From: Campylobacter ornithocola
GTDB lineage: Bacteria; Campylobacterota; Campylobacteria; Campylobacterales; Campylobacteraceae
Direction: 5' to 3'
NCBI RefSeq assembly: GCF_013201605.1
Contig: NZ_CP053848.1
Span: forward strand, 930,001 to 994,000
DNA length: 64,000 bases
This document shows, one piece after another, positions 9,384 through 17,004 of the stretch. Numbering within the stretch: position 1 is the stretch's first letter; every line of letters begins with the position of its first letter. The notes beneath the pieces are model-generated. The model had not been told where the DNA came from and searched no databases. It was given only the letters and a program-made list of their open reading frames with translations. Made by a program: the position numbers and the translations under genes.

Positions 9384-9665
9384 TTACTCTTTTTTTAAAA
9401 CCCAAGCAAAATACCATATCGCAAAAGATAAAAGCAAAATCATAAAAAGCTTTTTATCATACACCCCAAAACCTATATAAAGCACAGAATACATAAAACC
9501 AAAACTTCCCGCATAAATACAAATTCTACTCATTAAACCATTTTCCACCGCTCTAAAACATGGGCATTTGTGAAAAAATTTCTTTTTTGCTTCTTTGGGT
9601 TTAAAAAAACTCAAAACCGCACTTAAAATCAGCAAAAAACTTAAAAAATATAAAACCTTATCCAT
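9384..9665 (-). CDS. Small hydrophobic membrane protein
   Basis: This 93-residue protein of unknown function starts at MDKVLYFLSFLLIL. The start shares one base with the preceding stop (TAATG), so it is translationally coupled to the hydrolase gene. Three hydrophobic stretches are visible (about residues 5-20, 46-64 and 68-86), with a basic loop containing HKCPCFRAVENG between the first two. A frame extension to 9686 adds seven residues but has no ribosome site. It resembles a conserved Campylobacter gene that accompanies the same hydrolase. No function is suggested. Confidence 0.75.
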   Translation of the reverse strand: MDKVLYFLSFLLILSAVLSFFKPKEAKKKFFHKCPCFRAVENGLMSRICIYAGSFGFMYSVLYIGFGVYDKKLFMILLLSFAIWYFAWVLKKE

Positions 9666-10264
9666 TAGTGAAAATACCTTAACCAAGCAGGAATTGCTTT
9701 TTGTTCTTCTTTTAGAGTGCTTTCTTCCCCATGCCCTGGAAAAAGTTTAAAATCTTTTTCATAAGCTAAAACTTTCAATAAACTCTCTTTCATCTTAGTT
9801 GCATCTGAATAAGGAAAGTCCCATCTACCAATACTACGGTAAAATAAAAAATCCCCACTAAAAAGCACATCTTCACCCACAAGTTCTATCATACAACACC
9901 CTGGAGTATGCCCTGGGAAATGATGAAATTTAAACTTAAACTCATCTACACTAAATTCATTTTCATTTTCTATTAACACATCAGCATTTGAATGCTCAAA
10001 ACCATAATTAAAAGGATCTTTTAACATAAAAGCATCATCTTTATGGATAAAAAGTGGAATTTCATAAGCCTTTTTAACTTTAGCATTATCATAAACATGA
10101 TCATAATGACCATGAGTATTTAAAATAGCCAAAGGTTTACTTGCGTTTTCTTTGATAAATTTATAAGCATTTTCACCTGGATCGATGATGATTTGCTTGT
10201 TTTTATGATCTATGATATAACAATTTGTCTCATACATTCCACATGGTTGTTTTAAAATACGCAT
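9665..10264 (-). CDS. Metallo-beta-lactamase-fold hydrolase (GloB-like)
   Basis: This 199-residue cytosolic protein has the metal-binding THGHYDH motif near residue 52, a further His in FPGHTPG near 120, the metal-bridging Asp in LFSGD near 138, and a last His in FPGHGEES near 175. These are the ligands of a dinuclear zinc site as in glyoxalase II and related hydrolases. At 199 residues it lacks the C-terminal substrate domain of true GloB, so it is better called a GloB-like hydrolase. AAAAGGAAG precedes the ATG. It is divergent from nadE. Confidence 0.88.
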   Translation of the reverse strand: MRILKQPCGMYETNCYIIDHKNKQIIIDPGENAYKFIKENASKPLAILNTHGHYDHVYDNAKVKKAYEIPLFIHKDDAFMLKDPFNYGFEHSNADVLIENENEFSVDEFKFKFHHFPGHTPGCCMIELVGEDVLFSGDFLFYRSIGRWDFPYSDATKMKESLLKVLAYEKDFKLFPGHGEESTLKEEQKAIPAWLRYFH

Positions 10265-10290
10265 ATAAACTTCCTTTTAACTAAATCAAA

Positions 10291-10296
10291 TATAAT
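10291..10296 (+). promoter_or_regulatory. Candidate -10 box upstream of nadE
   Basis: TATAAT lies 30 bp before the nadE ATG in the 61-bp divergent spacer. It would drive the long overlapping run from nadE to the AAC(6')-like gene. Confidence 0.4.
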
Positions 10297-10325
10297 TTTA
10301 AAAAATTAATATTTAAAGATTTTTT

Positions 10326-11066
10326 ATGAATTATACAAAATTACAAGAATTATTGATCAATTTTATAAAAGAACAAGCAGGATATAAAAATCTCATCTTA
10401 GGCTTAAGTGGTGGGATAGATTCAGCTTTAGTAGCTCATCTTTGCAAAAAAGCAGTGGGCGAAAAACTTTTTGTGCTTTTAATGCCTACAAAACATTCTA
10501 AAAAAGAAAATTTAGATGATGCATTAATGCTTTGTGAGTATTTGCAAATTCACCATAAGATCATTTATATTGATGAAGTACTTTGTGCTTATGAAAAAAT
10601 TTGTCAAGACTTAAACCCTTTACGTTTTGGAAATTTAGCTGCAAGAGTGCGTATGAGTTTACTTTATGATTATTCAGCCTTGCATAATGCTTTGGTAGTA
10701 GGCACTTCTAATAAAAGTGAACTTATGCTTGGTTATGGGACTATTTATGGAGATTTAGCTTGTGCTTTTAATCCTTTAGCTACACTTTATAAAAGTGAAG
10801 TTTTTGAATTTGCTAAATTTATAGGCGTGCATGAAAATTTCATCAAAAAAGCTCCTAGTGCTGATCTTTGGCCAAATCAAAGCGATGAAAAAGATCTTGG
10901 CTATAAATATGAAGTTTTAGATGAAGTTTTAAAAGCTTTAGAAAATAATCAAAGCTTGGAAAAATTTGATGAGAATTTAAAAAATTTAGTCTTAGAGCGT
11001 GTGCAAAATAATGCCTTTAAAAGAAAACTTCCAACAACATTAAAGAATACATATGACTTGGCTTGA
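10326..11066 (+). CDS. nadE: NAD synthetase (ammonia-dependent)
   Basis: This 246-residue enzyme amidates nicotinate adenine dinucleotide to NAD+ with ATP. The ATP-pyrophosphatase loop LGLSGGIDSALVAHL is at residues 24-38. GTSNKSELMLGYGTIYGD and the later SADLWPNQSDE are typical of NadE. There is no N-terminal glutaminase domain, so ammonia is the likely nitrogen donor. It is the first gene of an operon in which every following start overlaps the previous stop. The ribosome site is weak (AAAG). Confidence 0.95.
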   Translation: MNYTKLQELLINFIKEQAGYKNLILGLSGGIDSALVAHLCKKAVGEKLFVLLMPTKHSKKENLDDALMLCEYLQIHHKIIYIDEVLCAYEKICQDLNPLRFGNLAARVRMSLLYDYSALHNALVVGTSNKSELMLGYGTIYGDLACAFNPLATLYKSEVFEFAKFIGVHENFIKKAPSADLWPNQSDEKDLGYKYEVLDEVLKALENNQSLEKFDENLKNLVLERVQNNAFKRKLPTTLKNTYDLA

Positions 11067-11991
11067 TCGCTATTTTTTTAAACCTAATTTTTTGCAAAAA
11101 ACTCTAGCCTTTTTGCTTTTGCCTTTTAGCTTTTTATATATGATTATAGCTATTTTAAATACTAAATTTAAAAAAGAACTTGATTTTAATTTACCCATTA
11201 TAAGCATAGGTAATCTAACACTAGGAGGCAATGGAAAAACTCCTATTTGCAAAGCCATAGCAGCTGAGTTTGAAAATTGTTTTATCATCTTAAGAGGCTA
11301 TAAAAGACAAAGTAAAGGTTTAATCGTCGTTAAAAATAAAAATGAAATTTTATGTAGTATTAAAGAAAGTGGCGATGAAGCTATGGAATATGCACTTACA
11401 AAGCATATTAGCGGAGTTATAGTTAGTGAAGACAGAGTTAAAGGAATACACAAAGCTATCGAACTTGGAGCAAAAATCATACTTTTAGATGATGCTTTTT
11501 CTAAATTTCATATTAAAAAACTTAATATTTTATTGCAAAGTAAAGATGAGCCATTTTTTGATTTTACCCTACCTAGCGGGGCTTATCGTTTGCCAAAATC
11601 TTTTGCTAAAAAAGCTGATTTTATAGCTAAAGAAAATGAAGACTTTGTGCGTTATTCTCATGTAAAAGAAAATCAAAAAGCGGTTTTAATAAGCTCTATT
11701 GCAAAGCCTTTTAGATTATATGAGCATTTTATCAAAGCTAGGGCTTGTTATTTTTTTGCCGATCATTATACTTTTCAAAAAGAAGAATTAGAAAAACTTT
11801 TAAAAAAACACAACTGCGATACCTTAATGCTAACCTTTAAAGACTATGTAAAAGTAAAAGACTTTGGTTTTAAAACCGAGCTTATTCATCTTGATATTAT
11901 TTTAAAAGATAACTTTAAGCAAGTTTTGCAAAATTATATTGATAAATTTAACAAAAAGGAAGAAAATGTTGCTACACTCAACCCAAGATAA
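11053..11991 (+). CDS. lpxK: Tetraacyldisaccharide 4'-kinase
   Basis: This 312-residue membrane-associated kinase phosphorylates the 4' position of the lipid A disaccharide in lipooligosaccharide synthesis. An N-terminal hydrophobic segment (LLLPFSFLYMIIAIL) anchors it. The P-loop GNLTLGGNGKTP is near residue 53 and LLDDAFSKFHIKK near 144 corresponds to the family's DDGxQH-type segment, here altered to DDAFSKF. It overlaps nadE by 14 bp and thrC by 26 bp. It is close to kdsB, which supplies Kdo, so two lipid A/core genes share one operon. Confidence 0.9.
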   Translation: MTWLDRYFFKPNFLQKTLAFLLLPFSFLYMIIAILNTKFKKELDFNLPIISIGNLTLGGNGKTPICKAIAAEFENCFIILRGYKRQSKGLIVVKNKNEILCSIKESGDEAMEYALTKHISGVIVSEDRVKGIHKAIELGAKIILLDDAFSKFHIKKLNILLQSKDEPFFDFTLPSGAYRLPKSFAKKADFIAKENEDFVRYSHVKENQKAVLISSIAKPFRLYEHFIKARACYFFADHYTFQKEELEKLLKKHNCDTLMLTFKDYVKVKDFGFKTELIHLDIILKDNFKQVLQNYIDKFNKKEENVATLNPR

Positions 11992-13375
11992 AAACCATCA
12001 AGTAAGCTTTTCAAAGGCCTTGCTTAGCCCTAGTGCACCTAATAATGCTTTATACGCTCCACTTAATCTACCAAAGCTTGACAATGAAGCTTTAAAAAAT
12101 TTAAACTACAAAGAATTAGCTTTGAAAATCATCGCGGCTTTTGATTTTGATTTAGAGCTTGAAGTTTTTGAAAATGCTTTGAAAACTTATGAGAATTTTG
12201 ATGATAAAACCTGCCCTATTTGTTTAAGAAAAATTAATGATAAGCTTTATATTAATGAATTATTCCATGGGCCAACAAGAGCTTTTAAAGACATGGCCTT
12301 ACAGCCTTTTGGCGTACTTTTGGAATACTTAAAAAAAGATGATGATTTTTTAATCATGTGTGCTACAAGTGGTGATACAGGACCTGCTACACTAAAAAGC
12401 TTTGAAAATAAAAAAGGTATAAAGGTAGTTTGCATTTACCCAAATGAAGGTACAAGTAAAACTCAAGCTTTGCAAATGACACACTCAAATGCAAGTAATT
12501 TAAAATCAATAGCCATTGAAGGTAATTTTGATGATGCACAAAATGCTCTAAAAACACTTTTAAATGATGAGGATTTTAAAAATACTTTAAAAGAAGAAAA
12601 GCTAAGTCTAAGTGCTGCAAATTCAGTCAATTTTGGAAGAATACTTTTTCAAATCATCTATCATTATTATGCTAGTTTGAAAATTGACAAAACAATAGAC
12701 ATCATCGTTCCAAGTGGAAATTTTGGTGATGCTTTAGGAGCTTATTATGCTAAAAAAATGGGAGCAAATATAGGTAAAATTAAAATTGCTTCCAATTCAA
12801 ACAATATCTTAAGTGAGTTTTTTAATACAGGCAAATATGATTTAAGAAATAAAAGCTTGCAAAAAACTATTTCTCCTGCTATGGATATACTCATATCATC
12901 AAATATAGAAAGATTGCTTTTTGATAAATTTAAATATGAACGTACCAAAGAACTAATGCAAACTTTAACAAATGAGAAATATTATGAGCTTAGCCAAAAA
13001 GAACTAGAGCTTTTACAAGAAGACTTTGAAGCTGATTTTTGCAATGATGATTTATGTATGCAATATATCAAACAATACAGCCACTTAGGACTTTTAGATC
13101 CTCACACTTGTACTTGCTTTAAAATGCTTGATCCTAACACCACTACACTCATCACTTCCACAGCACAATGGAGTAAATTTACACCAAGTATGTATCAAGC
13201 AATTTATGATAAAGAATGTCAAGATGAACAAGCTTGCATGCAAAAACTTGCAAAAGAATTTAACCAAGAAATTCATCCAAATATTGCAAACTTATTTACA
13301 AGTACGCAAAAGCAAAATCAAGTTTGCAAGCTTGAAAATCTAAAACAAACTATTATAGAATGGATAAAACAATGA
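11966..13375 (+). CDS. thrC: Threonine synthase
   Basis: This 469-residue PLP enzyme converts O-phosphohomoserine to threonine. The N-terminal MLLHSTQDK and the lysine in GPTRAFKDMALQPFG (PLP Schiff base, near residue 103) fit the long, gamma-proteobacterial-like ThrC class. ATSGDTGPATLKSF and VPSGNFGDALGAYYAKKMG are phosphate-binding segments. The ATG at 11966 has AAGGAAG upstream. An open extension to 11939 lies inside lpxK and lacks a site. It overlaps kdsB by the ATGA at 13372. Confidence 0.95.
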   Translation: MLLHSTQDKNHQVSFSKALLSPSAPNNALYAPLNLPKLDNEALKNLNYKELALKIIAAFDFDLELEVFENALKTYENFDDKTCPICLRKINDKLYINELFHGPTRAFKDMALQPFGVLLEYLKKDDDFLIMCATSGDTGPATLKSFENKKGIKVVCIYPNEGTSKTQALQMTHSNASNLKSIAIEGNFDDAQNALKTLLNDEDFKNTLKEEKLSLSAANSVNFGRILFQIIYHYYASLKIDKTIDIIVPSGNFGDALGAYYAKKMGANIGKIKIASNSNNILSEFFNTGKYDLRNKSLQKTISPAMDILISSNIERLLFDKFKYERTKELMQTLTNEKYYELSQKELELLQEDFEADFCNDDLCMQYIKQYSHLGLLDPHTCTCFKMLDPNTTTLITSTAQWSKFTPSMYQAIYDKECQDEQACMQKLAKEFNQEIHPNIANLFTSTQKQNQVCKLENLKQTIIEWIKQ

Positions 13376-14094
13376 TAATCATACCAGCAAGATTAAAATC
13401 AAGTCGTTTTGAAAATAAAATTTTATGCGAAATTCATAATTTACCAATGTTTATTTATACAGCTAAAAAAATGCAAGAAGTTGATGAAGTGTGTGTGGCG
13501 CTTGATGATGAAGAGGTTTTAAAAATAGCACAAAAACACAATATAAAAGCAGTTTTAACAAGTAAAAATCATGAAAGTGGCACTGATAGGATCAACGAGG
13601 CTTGTCAAATTTTAAACCTAAATGAAAATGAACTTATCATTAATGTTCAAGCTGATGAGCCTTTTATAGAAACACAAAATATCAAAAAATTTAAAGAATT
13701 TAGCCAAAAATCTTTTGAAGATGAGCTTTGTTTTATGAGTAGTTGTTATAAAGAAGTAGATGCAAAAGCTTGCGATGATCCAAATTTGGTTAAAGTAGTT
13801 ACTGATAGTAATGATTATGCTTTATATTTTTCAAGATCTAAAATTCCTTATGAAAGAGCAAATTATAAACAAAATTTCAAAGCTCACCTTGGAATTTATG
13901 CATATAGAGTTAAAAATTTACAAGAATTTTGTACTTTGAAAAACTCAGCCCTTGAAGAATGCGAAAAACTAGAGCAATTAAGAGCCTTAGAAAATGGCAA
14001 AAAAATCAAAATGCTAAAAATACAAAGTCAAAGCATAGGTATAGATACAAAAGAAGATTACAAAAGGGCTTTAGCTAAATTTGGATCATTTTAA
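13372..14094 (+). CDS. kdsB: CMP-Kdo synthetase
   Basis: This 240-residue nucleotidyltransferase activates 3-deoxy-D-manno-octulosonate with CTP for the lipooligosaccharide inner core. The N-terminal MIIIPARLKSSRFENKIL is the canonical nucleotide-binding start. NVQADEPFI and the later HLGIYAYR are also diagnostic. I place the start at the ATGA overlap with thrC (13372), because family members begin MIIIPARL. An in-frame ATG at 13360 would add four residues. Confidence 0.94.
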   Translation: MIIIPARLKSSRFENKILCEIHNLPMFIYTAKKMQEVDEVCVALDDEEVLKIAQKHNIKAVLTSKNHESGTDRINEACQILNLNENELIINVQADEPFIETQNIKKFKEFSQKSFEDELCFMSSCYKEVDAKACDDPNLVKVVTDSNDYALYFSRSKIPYERANYKQNFKAHLGIYAYRVKNLQEFCTLKNSALEECEKLEQLRALENGKKIKMLKIQSQSIGIDTKEDYKRALAKFGSF

Positions 14095-14527
14095 AATTTA
14101 CCAAGCAAACATTAATGATTTAGAAGATGTATTAATATTAGCAAGTTTATTATTTAATAAACCCATTGTAAAATTAAAGCATGAATTTGAAAATATATTA
14201 AAAGATCAAAAATATGCTGTATTTTTACTTAAAATACAACAATTGTGCATAGGTTTAGCTTATGTTAGTATAAGATATGATTATGTAGAAGGTAGCTCTA
14301 ATACTCCCGTAGGATATTTAGAAGGAATTTACATTAGAGAAAATTTTAGAAAAAAATATTATGCAAAAAAATTACTGACATATTGCGAACAATGGATTTT
14401 AAACCAAAAAATTAGTGAATTTGCTAGTGATTGCGAATTACAAAATGTTGATAGTTTTAATTTTCATATTCAATGTGGCTTCAAAGAAGCTAATAAAATT
14501 ATTTGTTTTATAAAAAAACTAAATTAA
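14081..14527 (+). CDS. AAC(6')-I-like aminoglycoside acetyltransferase
   Basis: This 148-residue GNAT-fold protein is initiated at a TTG that overlaps the kdsB end by 14 bp. The block SIRYDYVEGS, PVGYLEGIYIRENFRKKYYAKKL, ISEFASDCELQNVDS and FHIQCGFKEANKIICFIKKL follows the AAC(6')-I family closely from about residue 60 to the end, including the acetyl-CoA loop region. The usual R/Q-x-x-G-x-G/A is here RENFRKKYYA, so the first Gly is replaced. The family acetylates 6'-amino groups of aminoglycosides, but intrinsic chromosomal members may have other substrates. No good ribosome site is seen, so translation may be coupled to kdsB. Resistance is not implied by sequence alone. Confidence 0.75.
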   Translation: MDHFKIYQANINDLEDVLILASLLFNKPIVKLKHEFENILKDQKYAVFLLKIQQLCIGLAYVSIRYDYVEGSSNTPVGYLEGIYIRENFRKKYYAKKLLTYCEQWILNQKISEFASDCELQNVDSFNFHIQCGFKEANKIICFIKKLN

Positions 14528-14536
14528 GGAAAAAAC

Positions 14537-15301
14537 ATGAAAAAAATTATTTTACTGTTTGCGTTGTTTTTTACACTCAATGCAAAAGAATTAATCGTGG
14601 GTATGGAGTTGGCTTATCCTCCTTTTGAAATGAGTGATACTAAAGGTAATCCAAGTGGCATTAGCGTAGAGTTTTTACAAGCCTTTGCTGAAGAAAAAAA
14701 CTATGATTTAAAAATTCAAAACATAGCTTGGGATGGGCTTATACCTGCTTTAAAAACTCAAAAAATAGATCTAATTATGTCTTCTATGAGTATAAGTGAG
14801 CAAAGAAAAAAAGTAATAGATTTCACTATACCTTATGCTAAGGCAAATTTAGCAATATTAAGTGCTAAAAAATCAAATATTAATTCCATAGAAGATTTAA
14901 ACCAAAAAGGAAAAATCCTTGCTTTAAAAAGAGGGTCAAGTGCACATTTGTATGCTCAAAAAAACCTTAAAAATGCAAAAATCTTAGTATTTGATAAAGA
15001 AAACGCAGCTATTTTGGAAGTCATTCAAGCTAAAGCTGATGCTTTTATTTATGATCAGATGAGTATTTATAAGGCATGGAAAAAACATCCTGAACAAACC
15101 AAAGCTATTTTCACTCCTTTTGAAAAAACTCCTGAACAATGGGCTATAGCTTTAAATAAAAACAATACCAAACTAAAAGAAGAGCTCAATGAATTTATTT
15201 TAAAATCTAAAGAAAATGGCTTTTTTGACAAACTAAGTCAAAAATATCTAAAAGATATAAAAGAAGTTTTTAAAGAACAAAACCTTGAGTTTTTCTTTTA
15301 A
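14537..15301 (+). CDS. Periplasmic amino-acid-binding protein (ABC transporter)
   Basis: This 254-residue family-3 solute-binding protein has a signal peptide (MKKIILLFALFFTLNAKE). The mature region opens LIVGMELAYPPFEMSDTKGNPSGISVEF, the classic pattern for polar amino-acid binding proteins such as GlnH. IDLIMSSMSISEQRKKVIDFTIPY follows near residue 76. The start has AAGGAAAA. It is 9 bp after the acetyltransferase gene and its end overlaps the convergent permease gene by 4 bp. The ligand is not predictable (glutamine, cystine or similar). Confidence 0.9.
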   Translation: MKKIILLFALFFTLNAKELIVGMELAYPPFEMSDTKGNPSGISVEFLQAFAEEKNYDLKIQNIAWDGLIPALKTQKIDLIMSSMSISEQRKKVIDFTIPYAKANLAILSAKKSNINSIEDLNQKGKILALKRGSSAHLYAQKNLKNAKILVFDKENAAILEVIQAKADAFIYDQMSIYKAWKKHPEQTKAIFTPFEKTPEQWAIALNKNNTKLKEELNEFILKSKENGFFDKLSQKYLKDIKEVFKEQNLEFFF

Positions 15302-15310
15302 GAAAAACTC
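15287..15310. terminator. Bidirectional terminator at overlapping convergent ends
   Basis: GAGTTTTTCT and AGAAAAACTC form a perfect 10-bp stem with a 4-nt loop. It covers the last codons and stops of both the binding-protein and the permease genes, so one hairpin serves both strands. Confidence 0.75.
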
Positions 15311-16080
15311 TTTTCAAGCTTTCTTGAAAACATGGAAATGGGTAAAGTTAAAACTAAATAACAAAGTGCTAAAGGAATGTAAATTTCTAAAGTAGAAAAG
15401 GTAAAAGCATTGATTTCTTGAGCATTTTGAGTTAGCTCTGAAATGGCTATCACACTCAAGAGCGAGCTATCTTTGATTAAATTACTAAATTGCCCACTTA
15501 AAGGTGCTAAGATATTTTTTAAAGCTTGGGGAAAAATTACACTTTTATAAATTTCAAATTCACTCAAGCCCAAAGCCTTAGCACTTTCATATTGTATTTT
15601 ATTTACACTTAAAATTCCTGCTCTAAATATCTCACAAATATAAGCACTAGCAAATAAAGCTAAAATCAAAACTCCACAAACATAACGATTATCAAGTCCT
15701 AAATTATCAGCAAAAATATAATAAATCAATAAAATTTGTACAAGTAAAGGTGTTCCTCTAATAAGCTCTATAAAAATCCTTGCAAACATGTTAAAAAGCA
15801 CAATTTTACAAAGACTCATATAGCATAAAATCAACGCAAAAATTACACCCACAACCAAAGATAAAATACTAATAAGGAAAGTTACAAAAAAACCTTGCAC
15901 CATTTTATCTTTATATTCAAAAATAGCTCTAAAATCAAAATTATAGCTAGCACTTAAAAAAGATAAATAAAAAAATAAAAATAATAAAAATGCCAATAAA
16001 AATGCATTGATTATAAATATCTTTAGACTGATTTTTTTACGCTCGTTGAATTTACAATGCATTATAAAAAGATGGTTCAA
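15298..16080 (-). CDS. Amino-acid ABC transporter permease
   Basis: This 260-residue HisM/GlnP-type inner-membrane permease has helices near residues 22-44, 64-90, 130-155 and 232-250. GFFVTFLISILSLVVGVIFAL and the coupling loop ESAKALGLSEFEIYKSVIFPQALKN (EAA motif) define the family. The TTG at 16080 is preceded by AAAGGAT and is preferred. An ATG at 16062 lacks a ribosome site. It probably works with the convergently encoded binding protein. No ATPase gene is adjacent, so an ATPase from elsewhere is needed. Confidence 0.88.
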   Translation of the reverse strand: MNHLFIMHCKFNERKKISLKIFIINAFLLAFLLFLFFYLSFLSASYNFDFRAIFEYKDKMVQGFFVTFLISILSLVVGVIFALILCYMSLCKIVLFNMFARIFIELIRGTPLLVQILLIYYIFADNLGLDNRYVCGVLILALFASAYICEIFRAGILSVNKIQYESAKALGLSEFEIYKSVIFPQALKNILAPLSGQFSNLIKDSSLLSVIAISELTQNAQEINAFTFSTLEIYIPLALCYLVLTLPISMFSRKLEKSFS

Positions 16081-16089
16081 TTTTATCCT

Positions 16090-16914
16090 TTATTGTTTAT
16101 CAAATTTTTTAAGTTTTTCATCATTTAAACTAAGCTCCATTTTACGAATTTCTTCCTCGCCACTACGTACTAAATTTTTGTCATATTTAAAGTATTTGTT
16201 TTTAATTTTATTTGGATATTTCAAAATATTTAATAAATATTTAAATAAATTTATTCTTGCCTTCTTCTTATTATCTGAATTGATGATCACCCAAGGACAT
16301 TTTGGGGTATTTGATGCCAAAAGCATAGAATATTTTGCTAGAGTATATTTATCCCATAATTCTTGTGATTTCTCATCAACAGGAGAAAGTTTATATTGCT
16401 TAAGAGGATCTTTTCTTCTTTGCTCAAAACGCCTTTTTTGTTCCTGTTTAGAGACAGAAAAATAAAACTTGAAAAATAAAATCCCACTATCAAGTAACAT
16501 TTCTTCAAAAGAAGCTACTTCGCGTAGGAATTTTTTGTGCTCATTTGGAGTACAAAACCCCATAACAGGTTCAACTCCTGCTCTATTATACCAAGATCTA
16601 TCAAAAATTACTATTTCACCAGCAGCGGGCAAATGTGTCACGTAACGCTGAAAGTACCACTGAGTTTTTTCTACATCGCTTGGTTTTTCAAGTGCTACCA
16701 CGCGACAACCTCTAGGATTTAAATGTTCAATTAATCTTTTAATAGCACCACCTTTTCCTGCAGCATCACGTCCTTCGATTAAAATTAAAACTTTTAAACC
16801 TTTATCTTTAACATAGTTTTGAAATTTTAAAAGTTCAATTTGTAATCTTTTAAGCTCGCTTTCATACTCAAGAGTTGATTTTTTTATCTTGATGAGAGTA
16901 AATTTTTTATCCAT
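16090..16914 (-). CDS. ppk2: Polyphosphate kinase 2
   Basis: This 274-residue protein of the PPK2 family transfers phosphate between polyphosphate and nucleotides, typically making GTP or ATP. The Walker A motif GRDAAGKGGAIKRL is near residue 65, the lid region has NPRGCRVVALEKP, and the Walker B-like VIFDRSWYNRAGVEPVMGF is near 123. The length is normal for a one-domain PPK2. The start has AGAGG. It lies 9 bp upstream of the permease gene, so the two may be cotranscribed although unrelated in function. Confidence 0.94.
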   Translation of the reverse strand: MDKKFTLIKIKKSTLEYESELKRLQIELLKFQNYVKDKGLKVLILIEGRDAAGKGGAIKRLIEHLNPRGCRVVALEKPSDVEKTQWYFQRYVTHLPAAGEIVIFDRSWYNRAGVEPVMGFCTPNEHKKFLREVASFEEMLLDSGILFFKFYFSVSKQEQKRRFEQRRKDPLKQYKLSPVDEKSQELWDKYTLAKYSMLLASNTPKCPWVIINSDNKKKARINLFKYLLNILKYPNKIKNKYFKYDKNLVRSGEEEIRKMELSLNDEKLKKFDKQ

Positions 16915-17004
16915 CGTAAACCTCTTAATTTAGGATAATTATTAACTTAAATTTACCACAAATAAGTAAAATATCATATTATTTATTTTATTTTTGAGGA
17001 AAAA

